A DNA stretch of 17,265 nucleotides from Candidatus Sumerlaeota bacterium (lineage in GTDB: Bacteria; CG03; SLGR01). Location: NCBI GenBank assembly GCA_007136585.1, contig SLGR01000153.1:1-17265 (forward strand). Direction: 5' to 3'. The notes beneath the pieces are model-generated. The model did no database searches and was not told the DNA's origin. It worked only from the letters and a program-made list of their open reading frames with translations. The translations under genes were made by a program, and so were the position numbers. Position 1 is the first letter of the stretch. Each line of letters begins with the position of its first letter. Below are positions 1 to 7,111 of the stretch, piece after piece.

Positions 1-49
1 GTGAAGAAACCACTCCCCCTGTTATAAAGAGGTACTTTGTTTCATTCAT
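1..49 (-). CDS. pyrG: CTP synthase, N-terminal fragment (cut by window edge)
   Basis: CTP synthase makes CTP from UTP, ATP and glutamine in the cytoplasm. Only the first 16 codons lie in the window, read leftward from ATG at 49-47, giving MNETKYLFITGGVVSS. This is the signature opening of PyrG (K-Y-[IL]-F-[IV]-T-G-G-V-V-S-S), the start of its amidoligase domain. An AAGG lies 7 bases upstream of the ATG. The rest of the gene is outside the window, so intactness cannot be judged. The identification rests on a short but very characteristic motif. It is transcribed away from the zinc-ribbon gene at 345. Confidence 0.85.
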   Translation of the reverse strand, partial: MNETKYLFITGGVVSS

Positions 50-92
50 TTATGAACCTTCCTGATGATTTCACCCCCGAATGAATGTTTAG

Positions 93-120
93 AATTTACT
101 TTTATATTCCGGGATGTCAA
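93..120 (-). promoter_or_regulatory. Probable pyrG promoter
   Basis: On the minus strand a perfect -35 TTGACA (plus 115-120) is followed after 16 bases by TAAATT (plus 93-98), four of six matches to the -10 consensus. The predicted transcript would start near 87 and have a leader of about 38 bases before the pyrG ATG. The leader holds a GGGGG run but I see no attenuator. Read by eye only. Confidence 0.45.
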
Positions 121-255
121 TAATATAAAAAGAGTTGAAATCTTTTCCGCTTGGAAGCAGGGAAGATATGAGCTTCAATAAGCGGCGCAAGTAACCCCTG
201 AGGAGAGTATGCGGCTGTCCTGTTAATAGATTGCTGCAGTAAAAAAGGGTTGCGA

Positions 256-284
256 TTGACAAACCGATACAGAAAAGATATCAG
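256..284 (+). promoter_or_regulatory. Possible promoter for the zinc-ribbon gene
   Basis: A perfect -35 TTGACA at 256-261 is followed after 17 bases by TATCAG at 279-284, four of six matches to TATAAT. Transcription would start near 291, giving a leader of about 54 bases to the ATG at 345. The remainder of the 50-344 region is AT-rich and shows no gene, structured RNA or repeat that I can support. Confidence 0.4.
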
Positions 285-344
285 AGCAGAAGAATACCGG
301 ATCTGTACTTCGCAGTAGAAAGGGATAAGGTTCCCGTAATAAGA

Positions 345-878
345 ATGAATAATATAATTGCTTTAATTCCGGCTGTTATTATCCTTGTTGCGGCATTCTA
401 CCTGTTTCAGTTTTCAGCGATAGCTTCTGGCTTTATGATTCTGACAGCAGGTATAGTTACCGCAGCAAAATTTATACGAACCTGCTCCACCTCTCCTGAA
501 TTTATAAAAGAACGCAGGTGCTACAAATGCGGCTCTGAAATGGTTCTGAGAAGAGCCCGGAAAGGGAAAGACAAAGGAAAAAAATTTTACGTGTGCTCTA
601 AATATCCGGAGTGCAGGTGCATAATTGATATTGACGGTAGAAGAATATTGTCCTCATACAGAAAATACAGAAAACCCGGGGAAGGCTTCGCGAATATAAA
701 TGAAACTCCAAAATGCGGAAAATGCGGCTCTAAAATGGTTCTGAGAACGGCAAAAAAAGGCGCGTATAAAGGGCAAAAATTCTTTGGATGCAGCAGATAT
801 CCGGCCTGCAGGAATATTGTAACCATTAAATCTCCTATAGCCAGGGCTCCGGGGAGAACTCCGGGTAGGAAAGAGTGA
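345..878 (+). CDS. Membrane protein with two topoisomerase-type zinc ribbons
   Basis: 177 residues. Residues 4-44 are strongly hydrophobic and form one long or two short membrane segments; the basic soluble part follows. It holds two zinc ribbons of the type found at the C-terminus of bacterial topoisomerase I: C59-x2-C62-x21-C84-x5-C90 and C124-x2-C127-x21-C149-x5-C155. The identical spacing and shared sequence (KCGSxMVLR, YPxCR) show an internal duplication. Such ribbons bind DNA. In known membrane-anchored relatives they usually follow an Mrr-like nuclease domain, which is absent here. The C-terminus is basic (RAPGRTPGRKE). The gene is richer in A+T, AAA and AGA than most of the window. 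The Shine-Dalgarno is weak (AGGGATAAGG, about 15 bases upstream). Function unknown; a DNA- or RNA-binding membrane protein is an inference. Confidence 0.8.
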   Translation: MNNIIALIPAVIILVAAFYLFQFSAIASGFMILTAGIVTAAKFIRTCSTSPEFIKERRCYKCGSEMVLRRARKGKDKGKKFYVCSKYPECRCIIDIDGRRILSSYRKYRKPGEGFANINETPKCGKCGSKMVLRTAKKGAYKGQKFFGCSRYPACRNIVTIKSPIARAPGRTPGRKE

Positions 879-903
879 AAATATATTATAACCGCCGCGG
901 GAG

Positions 904-924
904 AAATAACCGATCCGGTTATTT
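904..924. repeat. Perfect 9-bp inverted repeat, possible terminator
   Basis: AAATAACCG at 904-912 is mirrored exactly by CGGTTATTT at 916-924 with a three-base ATC loop, 25 bases after the stop of the zinc-ribbon gene. The position suits a transcription terminator. However, the stem is AT-rich at its base and the downstream bases (ATTCGGG) are not a T-tract, so a protein-binding site is equally possible. Confidence 0.4.
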
Positions 925-1148
925 ATTCGGGTCCCATCTACCGAAGATTTCTTTTTTGCCTTTTACCTTTAAACTCATATTAACCTTTAGCAACCCGGTC
1001 AGATTAATTTTTTACTTTAATGTCGTGAAGTTCAAAGCTGTTTCGTCCACGCCGGTTCTCGCCGTCTTTCGGATTCATTGAGTGTGTCATTATCGATGAG
1101 TTTATTTTAAACTATTTAATTTTCTGATTACTCTTCTTCCAGACGGAA

Positions 1149-1177
1149 TAGAAATGAGTATTTAATTCTGTTATAAT
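1149..1177 (+). promoter_or_regulatory. Promoter of the adenylate cyclase gene
   Basis: TAGAAA at 1149-1154 (four of six -35 matches), a 17-base spacer, and a perfect TATAAT at 1172-1177. The transcript would start near 1184 and give a short leader of about 23 bases to the ATG at 1207, with only a weak ribosome site (TAGAGAA). Confidence 0.55.
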
Positions 1178-1206
1178 CTTCACCGTAACGTAGAGAAAAA
1201 AATCCA

Positions 1207-3369
1207 ATGAGCCCTAAAAAAAGCAGACGGTACGGACTTCTTCTGAGTTTTGCGGTTTTTCTGCTCTTTTTCACCCTGTGGAGTTTTGAGGTTCTGTACA
1301 GGCTGGAAGCGGCAGGGAGAGATACCAGTTTTAAATTCAGGCGGCCTCGAATTCCGGATGAATCAGTCCTGATAGTTGAGATAGATGACCTGAGCCTCCG
1401 GGAACTTGGCAGGTGGCCCTGGTCGCGGGGTACGCACGGAAAGCTGGTCCGGACTCTTGACAGGTACGGGGCAAAGAGTGTTTTTTTCGATCTTCTCTTT
1501 ATTGAGGAGGACCTTCTTAACCCCGAAGAAGACTGGTTTTTTCTGGAATCGGTAAGGGAGGCCGGGAATGTTTATATCCCTTATTACTTTTCCTTTATCC
1601 CGGGTTCAGGAACCAGAGTGTCGGAAGAACAGCACTTTGCCGCTTCAGGTATACCCTTTGACGAAGAAAATGAATTTTACACCACCGCCCGGGTAGAGCT
1701 CCCGTTTGGGGAACTCCTGGAGGCTGCTGCCGGAACCGGGTTCGTAAACGGATTTCCCGCCGTAGACGGGGTATTCAGGAATGCCGCCCTGTTCATAGAA
1801 AGCGGAGAAAGGCTTTACCCCGCCGCGGCTCTCTCAATGGCCGCCCGCCGCCTCGGAGCCGATCTCCGGGAAACTGATATAAAACCCGGGCGCTCCGTTA
1901 CCCTCTACCCCGAGGGGAGCGATCCTGTAAGGATTCCCGTGAACGAGTACGGGGAGATGATTATCAATTACAGGAATATTTTCCTTGATAACGGTGAGCT
2001 GGTCCACGGTTACGATACCTACTCCTACTCTGAGGTGCTTGAGCTTGACCGTCTGGCCCGGGACTCGGATGAGGCGGGGGATTACCTTGAGGGTGTTATA
2101 AGCGGCAGGACTGTTTTTATAGGGATGACCGCTACCGGGAGCACGGATATAGCCCCCACCCCTGTTGCCGAAGCCTACCCGATGGTGCTGGCTCACGCCA
2201 ATATTTACGATAATATCATAAACTCGGATTTCATCTCATACACTCCGCCGGCGGCCGATATACTTATCCTCCTTTTTCTTGCGCTCATACTGGGGTATCT
2301 TCTTCCCCGGATGAGCCCGTTTGCCGGCGCGGTCTTCGCAGTCCTGACCGTAGTTATTTACCTTGCGGCGAACTTTGCCGCATTTGATTACCTTAATATA
2401 ACTTTTTTCATTTTCTACCCGGTTTTAATGATAATACTGACCGAACTTGTACTCTTTATCTATAAATACCTTACCGAGGAGAAAGAGAAGAAAAGAGTGC
2501 GCCGCGTATTCTCAACCTATATGACCCCGGCAGTTGTCAACCGTATCCTTATGAACCCCGGGGCCCTGACTCTCGGAGGGGAGAGGCGGGAGATGACGGT
2601 CTTTTTCTCCGACCTGTCGGGGTTTACCGGCATATCCGAATCTCTTGAACCGGAGGCCCTGGTAAGCCTTATAAATGAGTACCTTGAGGTTATGACCGAG
2701 GTTATATTCAGGCACGAGGGGACCCTGGATAAGTACGAAGGCGACGCGATTATGGCGTTCTGGAACGCCCCGCTTGAGCAGGAGGACCACGAGACCCGGG
2801 CTGTCCGGGCCGCTATAGAATGTTTCAGGGAACTCAGCCGCCTCCAGGAAAAGTGGAGGAAAGAGGGTCTCCCTGAGCTTGATATGAGGATAGGGATAAA
2901 TACCGGACAGATGATAGTGGGGAATATGGGGTCCCTTACCCGGATGGATTACACTGTAATGGGAGATGCCGTCAACCTCGGGGCCCGGCTGGAGTCGGCC
3001 AACAAGGCGTACGGGACAAGGCTTATGATAAGCGAGTATACCCGGCAGGGCCTTAGCGATGATATACTTACAAGGGAACTTGACGCTCTCAGGGTAAAGG
3101 GGAAGTCGCACCCCGTAAGAGTATACGAGGTTATAGAGGAGAAGACCCGGGTCTCCGGGGATATGATGAGGCTTCTTCCTCTTTACAGTAAAGCCCTTGG
3201 GTTGTACAGAAAGAGAGATTTTAAATCCGCCGCGGAAATTTTCGGCTCCGCCCTGGAGGTGATCCCCGGTGACGGGCCCTCAAGGGTTTACCTTGAGAGG
3301 TGCAGGAAGTACGAAGTTGAACCGCCCCGGCAGGACTGGGACGGGACCTGGGAGCTTACCAGCAAGTAA
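1207..3369 (+). CDS. CHASE2-domain class III adenylate cyclase
   Basis: 720 residues. It should make cAMP from ATP at the inner membrane in response to an extracytoplasmic signal. After a basic N-terminus and a membrane helix at 11-30, residues about 36-345 form a CHASE2 sensor (DESVLIVEIDDLSLRELGRWPW is typical) facing outward. Three membrane helices follow at about 349-367, 371-391 and 397-419. A short helical linker leads to the cyclase domain at about 455-645. All class III catalytic residues are visible: metal aspartates D469 (FFSDLSGFT) and D513 (YEGDAIMAFW), the base-selecting pair K509 and T583 (YTVMGDAVN), and transition-state residues N590 and R594. Lys/Thr favours ATP over GTP. Residues 655-705 look like one or two TPR-like helices. 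It has its own promoter and converges on a minus operon, three bases between stops. The signal sensed is not evident. Confidence 0.9.
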   Translation: MSPKKSRRYGLLLSFAVFLLFFTLWSFEVLYRLEAAGRDTSFKFRRPRIPDESVLIVEIDDLSLRELGRWPWSRGTHGKLVRTLDRYGAKSVFFDLLFIEEDLLNPEEDWFFLESVREAGNVYIPYYFSFIPGSGTRVSEEQHFAASGIPFDEENEFYTTARVELPFGELLEAAAGTGFVNGFPAVDGVFRNAALFIESGERLYPAAALSMAARRLGADLRETDIKPGRSVTLYPEGSDPVRIPVNEYGEMIINYRNIFLDNGELVHGYDTYSYSEVLELDRLARDSDEAGDYLEGVISGRTVFIGMTATGSTDIAPTPVAEAYPMVLAHANIYDNIINSDFISYTPPAADILILLFLALILGYLLPRMSPFAGAVFAVLTVVIYLAANFAAFDYLNITFFIFYPVLMIILTELVLFIYKYLTEEKEKKRVRRVFSTYMTPAVVNRILMNPGALTLGGERREMTVFFSDLSGFTGISESLEPEALVSLINEYLEVMTEVIFRHEGTLDKYEGDAIMAFWNAPLEQEDHETRAVRAAIECFRELSRLQEKWRKEGLPELDMRIGINTGQMIVGNMGSLTRMDYTVMGDAVNLGARLESANKAYGTRLMISEYTRQGLSDDILTRELDALRVKGKSHPVRVYEVIEEKTRVSGDMMRLLPLYSKALGLYRKRDFKSAAEIFGSALEVIPGDGPSRVYLERCRKYEVEPPRQDWDGTWELTSK

Positions 3370-3372
3370 AGG

Positions 3373-4323
3373 CTACTCTTCCTCTTCCGGGTCCGGTCCG
3401 GGGCCCGGGCGGTCGAACCTGTACCCGATGCTTACCCTGTGGACCGGGTCAAGGTTTCCTCCCGGAAGGTAGGCGTAGGCTATATCGTAGCTCTCCTGGA
3501 GCCAGGTAAGCCCGAAATGCCAGGCGGCCTCGTCCACATCCATCCTGAGGCCTGTATTGAATGATACGGGTCCGGTTCCTGCCTCAAAACCGAGTTCTGG
3601 AATAAATCGGTCCTCTTTGAATATAAAGGTTATATCAAAACCCGGGGTTATGTAGTAAGTACCTATATCCATCCAGTAGGCCCCTCCCGCGTGGGCCGCG
3701 GAGGGGAGGGGGTTTGCCTTATTGATAAACTCGGTTGAGGTTCCTATATTCTGGACGGCCGCGGCAAGGCTGAGGTTCCCGACCCTCTCTGGCTCGTATA
3801 TAATCCCCGCATCCAGGGCCAGGGCCCCGGCCGAGGCCCTCTCAAAAAGCTCGCTAGAAGCGGCTTTAAGCGTTATCCCCGCGGAGAGGCGGGGTGTATA
3901 CCGGAACCCGTATGAGAGCATCGCCATTATATCCCTCTGGGCTTTTACGGTCTCGGACTGAAACCCCGCTCCGTCAAACCAGCTCAGCTCCATATCCCCC
4001 GCGTCATAGTATATGATACCGGCGGCCCAGGAACCGTAGGTTACGGGGTGCCCGTATACCGCTCCGGCAAAGGTGTCGTCGGCCATACCGATTTCCGAGA
4101 GCAGGAAGAGCTCCCGTGACGGGTTAAGGGCAAGGACCGCGGGGTTATAGAAGACCCCTGAAAGGTCTCCCCTGACCGCCATTACAGGGGTGGTTGCAAC
4201 CGGCTTGAACTTGGCCGAACGGGCCTTTCTCATTATGACCCATCCGGTCCGCCCGGTTCCTGCCGAGAGGGTCCCGGGAAGGGCCATTAAAACGAGTAAA
4301 AAGAATAAGAAGGTTTTTCTCAC
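3373..4323 (-). CDS. PorV/PorQ-family (UPF0164-like) outer-membrane beta-barrel
   Basis: 316 residues from a GTG start seven bases after the upstream gene's stop. Residues 1-21 are a signal peptide (MRKTFLFFLLVLMALPGTLS). The mature part has alternating beta-barrel strands and PorV/PorQ-like features: an ARSAKF stretch near the N-terminus, GVFYNPAVLA at 56-65 (the family's NPA motif), QNIGTSTEF at 191-199, and HRVSIGYRF at 295-303 as the probable last strand. PorV in Bacteroidota is the outer-membrane shuttle that receives proteins with C-terminal sorting domains in type IX secretion; UPF0164 is the related treponemal family. Directly upstream is a gene for a protein with just such a C-terminal domain. 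Unusually, the barrel is followed by a 13-residue Pro/Asp/Glu tail ending EEEE. A FadL-type transporter is a less likely reading. Confidence 0.7.
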   Translation of the reverse strand: MRKTFLFFLLVLMALPGTLSAGTGRTGWVIMRKARSAKFKPVATTPVMAVRGDLSGVFYNPAVLALNPSRELFLLSEIGMADDTFAGAVYGHPVTYGSWAAGIIYYDAGDMELSWFDGAGFQSETVKAQRDIMAMLSYGFRYTPRLSAGITLKAASSELFERASAGALALDAGIIYEPERVGNLSLAAAVQNIGTSTEFINKANPLPSAAHAGGAYWMDIGTYYITPGFDITFIFKEDRFIPELGFEAGTGPVSFNTGLRMDVDEAAWHFGLTWLQESYDIAYAYLPGGNLDPVHRVSIGYRFDRPGPGPDPEEEE

Positions 4324-4330
4324 GTAGGTT

Positions 4331-5938
4331 CTACCTTAGTATGGCTATCTTTCGCACCTTATCCACACCCGGACCCTTCAGGTGGGCTATATAGGTGCCC
4401 GAGGCAAGGTTCCCGGGGGCCCAGTTGAACTCGCCTTCCGCTGCCGAATGCCTGGACTCCCTGTAAACCTCCTCCCCCAGGAGGGTATAGATCGTAAGCG
4501 TAAAACTGCCTTCCCGGCTTCCCCGGTAGATGACCCTTACAGTATCGCCCTCATCGGGGTTTATGGTCCCCCTCCGCCTGGGGTCGCTGCTTCCTATGAT
4601 ACTCATACTGCCGGCATCTATTTCCGTAACAGGTTCAGGGTCAGGGTCGGGATCCGGAGAAGGATCAGGGTCGGGATCCGGAGAAGGATCAGGTTCGGTC
4701 TCCTCACCGGTATAGAGCCTGTAAAGCCGCCCCTCTTCTTCCTGGTTTAAAGTCCCCGCGTAAAGGTATCCTTCAAAGGTTTCCGGGGCAAGAAAAGCCG
4801 AAGAGTTTGAGGGGTCCCCGAAACCGTCTGTAACTATATGTTCCCAGATTTCGCGGTTTTCTTCGTCAAGCTCTCCTTTTGTCCTCCATATCTGGGCCCC
4901 GTTATAGCTATCGGAAAAAGAAATGTAAAGATACCCGTCACCCGGAACGGAGATCGTCTCCACGCTTGGCGTTGTCGTAGGGGGTTCCACAGTTTCCAGG
5001 CCGCTGTATGGACCTTCGACTGAAAGGTCAAGGGAGAGCTCCCAGTTGCTTTCTTCCGGGATATCCGGGTTTAGGTTTCTCCAGACCCTGGGAATATCAT
5101 AGTCGGAGTCTGTGACAACATAAAGATATCCGTTAAAATCTTTTGGGGCCGGAATGATCTCTTGACTACCTCCGGCTCCTAACCCGTTTCCCACCTCACT
5201 GTCCCATTCGGATTCGGTAAAGCAGTAGCGGTAAAGGTTTCCTCCCTGGTCATTGGATGTACCGCAATAGAGGTCCCCGAAGGCGGTGGAGAGGTAGGCG
5301 GCTGTATCGTCGTAATCGAAGTCAGTGTACGCATCTGCGAATAAAGTCCACTCATCTCCGGTCTGGCTGGATATGACCTGCGCCCTCCCCTCGCCATAAT
5401 GATCGTATACCCTTAATCCGGCGTATATAATACCTCCCCTGACAGTCGCGCCTGTCAGGGAATAATCGCCAAGCATTATATTGATGTCGCAGTTCTCCGA
5501 AGGCAGTGAAATGGAAAAATCGTGACTTCCGGTTTTGCTCTTGTAAATTCTGAGAGGGTTTCCGGTGGAAAAAACCGCTACAAACATATTTTCGTTAAAA
5601 GAAACGTTAAGTGGCCAGGTTTCAGAGCCTTCAGGGTTTTCCGTATCCATAGGATAGTTGTAGACGGTTTCAATGCCTGAACCGTCAAAGTTTTCGCCCA
5701 GTTTTCTGAGTCCTCCCGTAGGTCGGGTATATGAAATGTGATCGGTGTTAAAAGTGGTGAAAAAAATGTACTGATTAAAAACAGGGCCCGGAACTATCCT
5801 GATATTTTCGGTTCCAAACTGAACCGAAGCCGTTTCCACAAACCCGGAAGTTTCCGAGGCCTCAAGGATTCCAAGGCTGTTTCCGGATGCGCAGAGAGAA
5901 AAAAGAAGAAGAGTCAGCGCTGCCGTTATTTTTTTCAT
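4331..5938 (-). CDS. Secreted protein with Asp-Pro linker and C-terminal sorting-type domain
   Basis: About 535 residues. An ATG exists at 5956, but GGAG sits 8 bases before the ATG at 5938, so the product most likely begins MKKITAALTLLLFSLCASG, a signal peptide. The next 400 residues show repeated beta-propeller-like strands of the pattern YLYxGT/YLYVxTD with Asp and Trp residues (GYLYVVTDSD, GYLYISFSDS, GYLYAGTLNQ), suggesting an extracellular propeller. A Pro/Asp/Ser linker follows, encoded in part by a 24-bp DNA repeat. The last about 90 residues form an Ig-like domain of the FlgD/type IX sorting kind: SFTLTIYTLLGEEVYRE, a central W, GNLASGTYIAHLKG, and a final basic strand KVRKIAILR. By homology this end would direct export or cell-surface fixing through the PorV-like neighbour. 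The propeller ligand is unknown. Confidence 0.7.
   Translation of the reverse strand: MKKITAALTLLLFSLCASGNSLGILEASETSGFVETASVQFGTENIRIVPGPVFNQYIFFTTFNTDHISYTRPTGGLRKLGENFDGSGIETVYNYPMDTENPEGSETWPLNVSFNENMFVAVFSTGNPLRIYKSKTGSHDFSISLPSENCDINIMLGDYSLTGATVRGGIIYAGLRVYDHYGEGRAQVISSQTGDEWTLFADAYTDFDYDDTAAYLSTAFGDLYCGTSNDQGGNLYRYCFTESEWDSEVGNGLGAGGSQEIIPAPKDFNGYLYVVTDSDYDIPRVWRNLNPDIPEESNWELSLDLSVEGPYSGLETVEPPTTTPSVETISVPGDGYLYISFSDSYNGAQIWRTKGELDEENREIWEHIVTDGFGDPSNSSAFLAPETFEGYLYAGTLNQEEEGRLYRLYTGEETEPDPSPDPDPDPSPDPDPDPEPVTEIDAGSMSIIGSSDPRRRGTINPDEGDTVRVIYRGSREGSFTLTIYTLLGEEVYRESRHSAAEGEFNWAPGNLASGTYIAHLKGPGVDKVRKIAILR
4641..4696. repeat. 24-bp tandem repeat in the Asp-Pro linker
   Basis: Two identical 24-base units stand back to back at 4641-4664 and 4665-4688, each beginning TCAGGGTCGGGATCCGGAGA, and a degenerate partial third copy follows at 4689-4696. 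On the coding (minus) strand each unit adds eight residues of the Pro-Asp-Pro-Ser type to the linker. The unit length is a multiple of three, so gain or loss of copies keeps the frame. Confidence 0.9.
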
Positions 5939-5956
5939 ATGAATCGCTCCGGACAT

Positions 5957-6955
5957 TTATTTTTCCGGTTTTTCACCGTCGTAGAAACGCTCCGGGTGCC
6001 AGGCCATAACCCTGCATCCGTCGATATCTTCTTCCACAGTCTTGAAGCTGGCCAGAAGATGCAGGGGAATGGAAGTTTTGTTCGCATATATAGAATTCGG
6101 GGCTGCGTATTTCTGGAAGTGACCTGCCAGATCAATGGAGTGTCCGGCCATTTCCTGAAGAGAGAGCATATCGTCAAAATATATGAACCCGGAGTTGATC
6201 CCGCATCGGACTACAAAATCATGTTTGAACTGCTGGAGGCTGTTATTCAGCCTCGGGAGCTCCTCTATAATCTCCTTTGCTGCAAGGAAAGCGGATTCAA
6301 AGTCTCCAAAACAGCTCATTACCCCGTCAGGAGTCCAGGAAGTCTTCACCGCTCTGTGCCTGTTGAGTCTTTCTTTCACAAAACTGTTATACTGGTTGAA
6401 GTAGTATTCGACAGACGCCGGGTCTTCATCCCGTTTCATTGAAGTTGAGTTTACCACGTCTATGGAGAGAAAGGTAAGCTGTTTCCCGAGTTTATCTATT
6501 TTTTCCTTTATCCGGGCCAGCTTTCTCTGAAGTTTTCTGAGCTCGGATTCCCTGCGAAAAAACAACATCTCAAACTTTTTGAGTAATTTTTTATGAAAAG
6601 GTAATTCCCTGCCGGTCTGCTCCGGGGTTGATATTACAACGCTGTAATAAAGGCTGTCTTTGATACTGCGGCTGAAAGCGGCTGCCGGTATGCTCAGCAG
6701 AAAAGCGCCCAGAAGCACCATCCACCTTGTGATATCCGTGCCCCTGTAGACAGTAGGAAGTGTATTGCGCACGCCCGAAAGAAGAATCCCCTCAATTTCA
6801 AGTAGAAATACAAGGTAGCTGTAGGTTTCGTAGTTCTCCAGGGACGGGATAAGGTAGGCGACCGGGATAAGAAGAACTGCTGCAAGCAGCGCAAATATGA
6901 AAACTTGGGAGAGCACCAGCAGGAGATACAGAAATATTATCTTTAGTATTCTCAT
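5957..6955 (-). CDS. Membrane protein with degenerate class III cyclase-like domain
   Basis: 332 residues. The N-terminus holds about three membrane segments (roughly 5-36, 46-66, 77-96), then a charged coiled coil at about 120-160 and a class III nucleotide cyclase fold at about 160-320. The two metal-binding aspartates are kept (D166 in FLSIDVVNS; D210 in SWTPDGV). The base-selecting lysine position is serine (S206), the family GD becomes PD, and the Asn and Arg of the second catalytic motif appear to be D275 and H279 (GHSIDLAGHF). It is therefore probably not a standard cyclase; it may bind nucleotide as a sensor or make another product. It is first in a minus operon with the sorting-domain protein (stop TAA directly followed by ATG) and the PorV-like barrel. 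The gene is AT-richer than the central operon. Assignment to the cyclase fold is fairly sure; activity is not. Confidence 0.7.
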   Translation of the reverse strand: MRILKIIFLYLLLVLSQVFIFALLAAVLLIPVAYLIPSLENYETYSYLVFLLEIEGILLSGVRNTLPTVYRGTDITRWMVLLGAFLLSIPAAAFSRSIKDSLYYSVVISTPEQTGRELPFHKKLLKKFEMLFFRRESELRKLQRKLARIKEKIDKLGKQLTFLSIDVVNSTSMKRDEDPASVEYYFNQYNSFVKERLNRHRAVKTSWTPDGVMSCFGDFESAFLAAKEIIEELPRLNNSLQQFKHDFVVRCGINSGFIYFDDMLSLQEMAGHSIDLAGHFQKYAAPNSIYANKTSIPLHLLASFKTVEEDIDGCRVMAWHPERFYDGEKPEK

Positions 6956-6963
6956 CTTAAATC

Positions 6964-6991
6964 ATTATATACACATTTATCAGGGAGTCAA
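6964..6991 (-). promoter_or_regulatory. Promoter of the pseudo-cyclase operon; very short leader
   Basis: On the minus strand TTGACT (plus 6986-6991, five of six) and a perfect TATAAT (plus 6964-6969) are separated by 16 bases. Only eight bases lie between the -10 box and the ATG at 6955, so transcription should begin within a base or two of the start codon. No Shine-Dalgarno fits in that space, pointing to a leaderless message. Confidence 0.6.
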
Positions 6992-7038
6992 TAAGTTTCA
7001 GCAGCACCGGATTGAAAGAAAGGTAACGGAAAGAAATA

Positions 7039-7073
7039 CAGGTTTGACATCAACCTGGCGCTTTTTGTAAACT
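7039..7073 (+). promoter_or_regulatory. Promoter and possible operator of the transhydrogenase operon
   Basis: A perfect -35 TTGACA at 7044-7049 is followed by TGTAAA at 7066-7071 (16-base spacer, four of six). The start would be near 7079, leaving a leader of about 33 bases that contains GGGAG at 7091-7095. The -35 box lies within an inverted repeat, CAGGTT (7039-7044) and AACCTG (7052-7057), separated by seven bases, which could be a regulator site. I do not recognise it as a known operator; it is not the Rex consensus. Confidence 0.45.
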
Positions 7074-7111
7074 CCACTGAAAAATCACTTGGGAGATAAA
7101 TCGCTTATAAT

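Larger units (their letters stand above)
879..1206. other. Intergenic region, 328 bases, no convincing gene
   Basis: The stretch between the zinc-ribbon gene and the cyclase gene is AT-rich. I can support only an inverted repeat near its start (904-924) and a promoter near its end (1149-1177). An open frame at 875-1081 has an unlikely composition and no family likeness and is not called. Confidence 0.6.

Noticed and set aside
3-65. Plus-strand C-terminal fragment of an upstream gene (20 residues to TGA at 63-65)
   Set aside because: The opposite strand encodes the start of CTP synthase over the same bases, which is a far stronger match.
50-344. Riboswitch or small RNA (c-di-GMP, cobalamin or SRP-like bits)
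   Set aside because: Short words such as GGAAGCAG and GCGCAAG appear but the surrounding conserved pairs and motifs do not; only promoter-like elements are supported.
875-1081. 68-residue open frame after the zinc-ribbon gene
   Set aside because: GTG start inside the previous stop, no ribosome site of its own, odd composition, and an inverted repeat and AT-rich spacer run through it; no family likeness.
2512-3111. 199-residue antisense frame inside the adenylate cyclase gene
   Set aside because: It lies opposite a clear cyclase catalytic domain; the translation is Pro/Gly-rich without a recognisable motif.
4382-4750. Plus-strand frames with Ser-Gly or Arg-Ile repeats
   Set aside because: The repeats are only the complement of the Asp-Pro linker repeat in the minus-strand gene.
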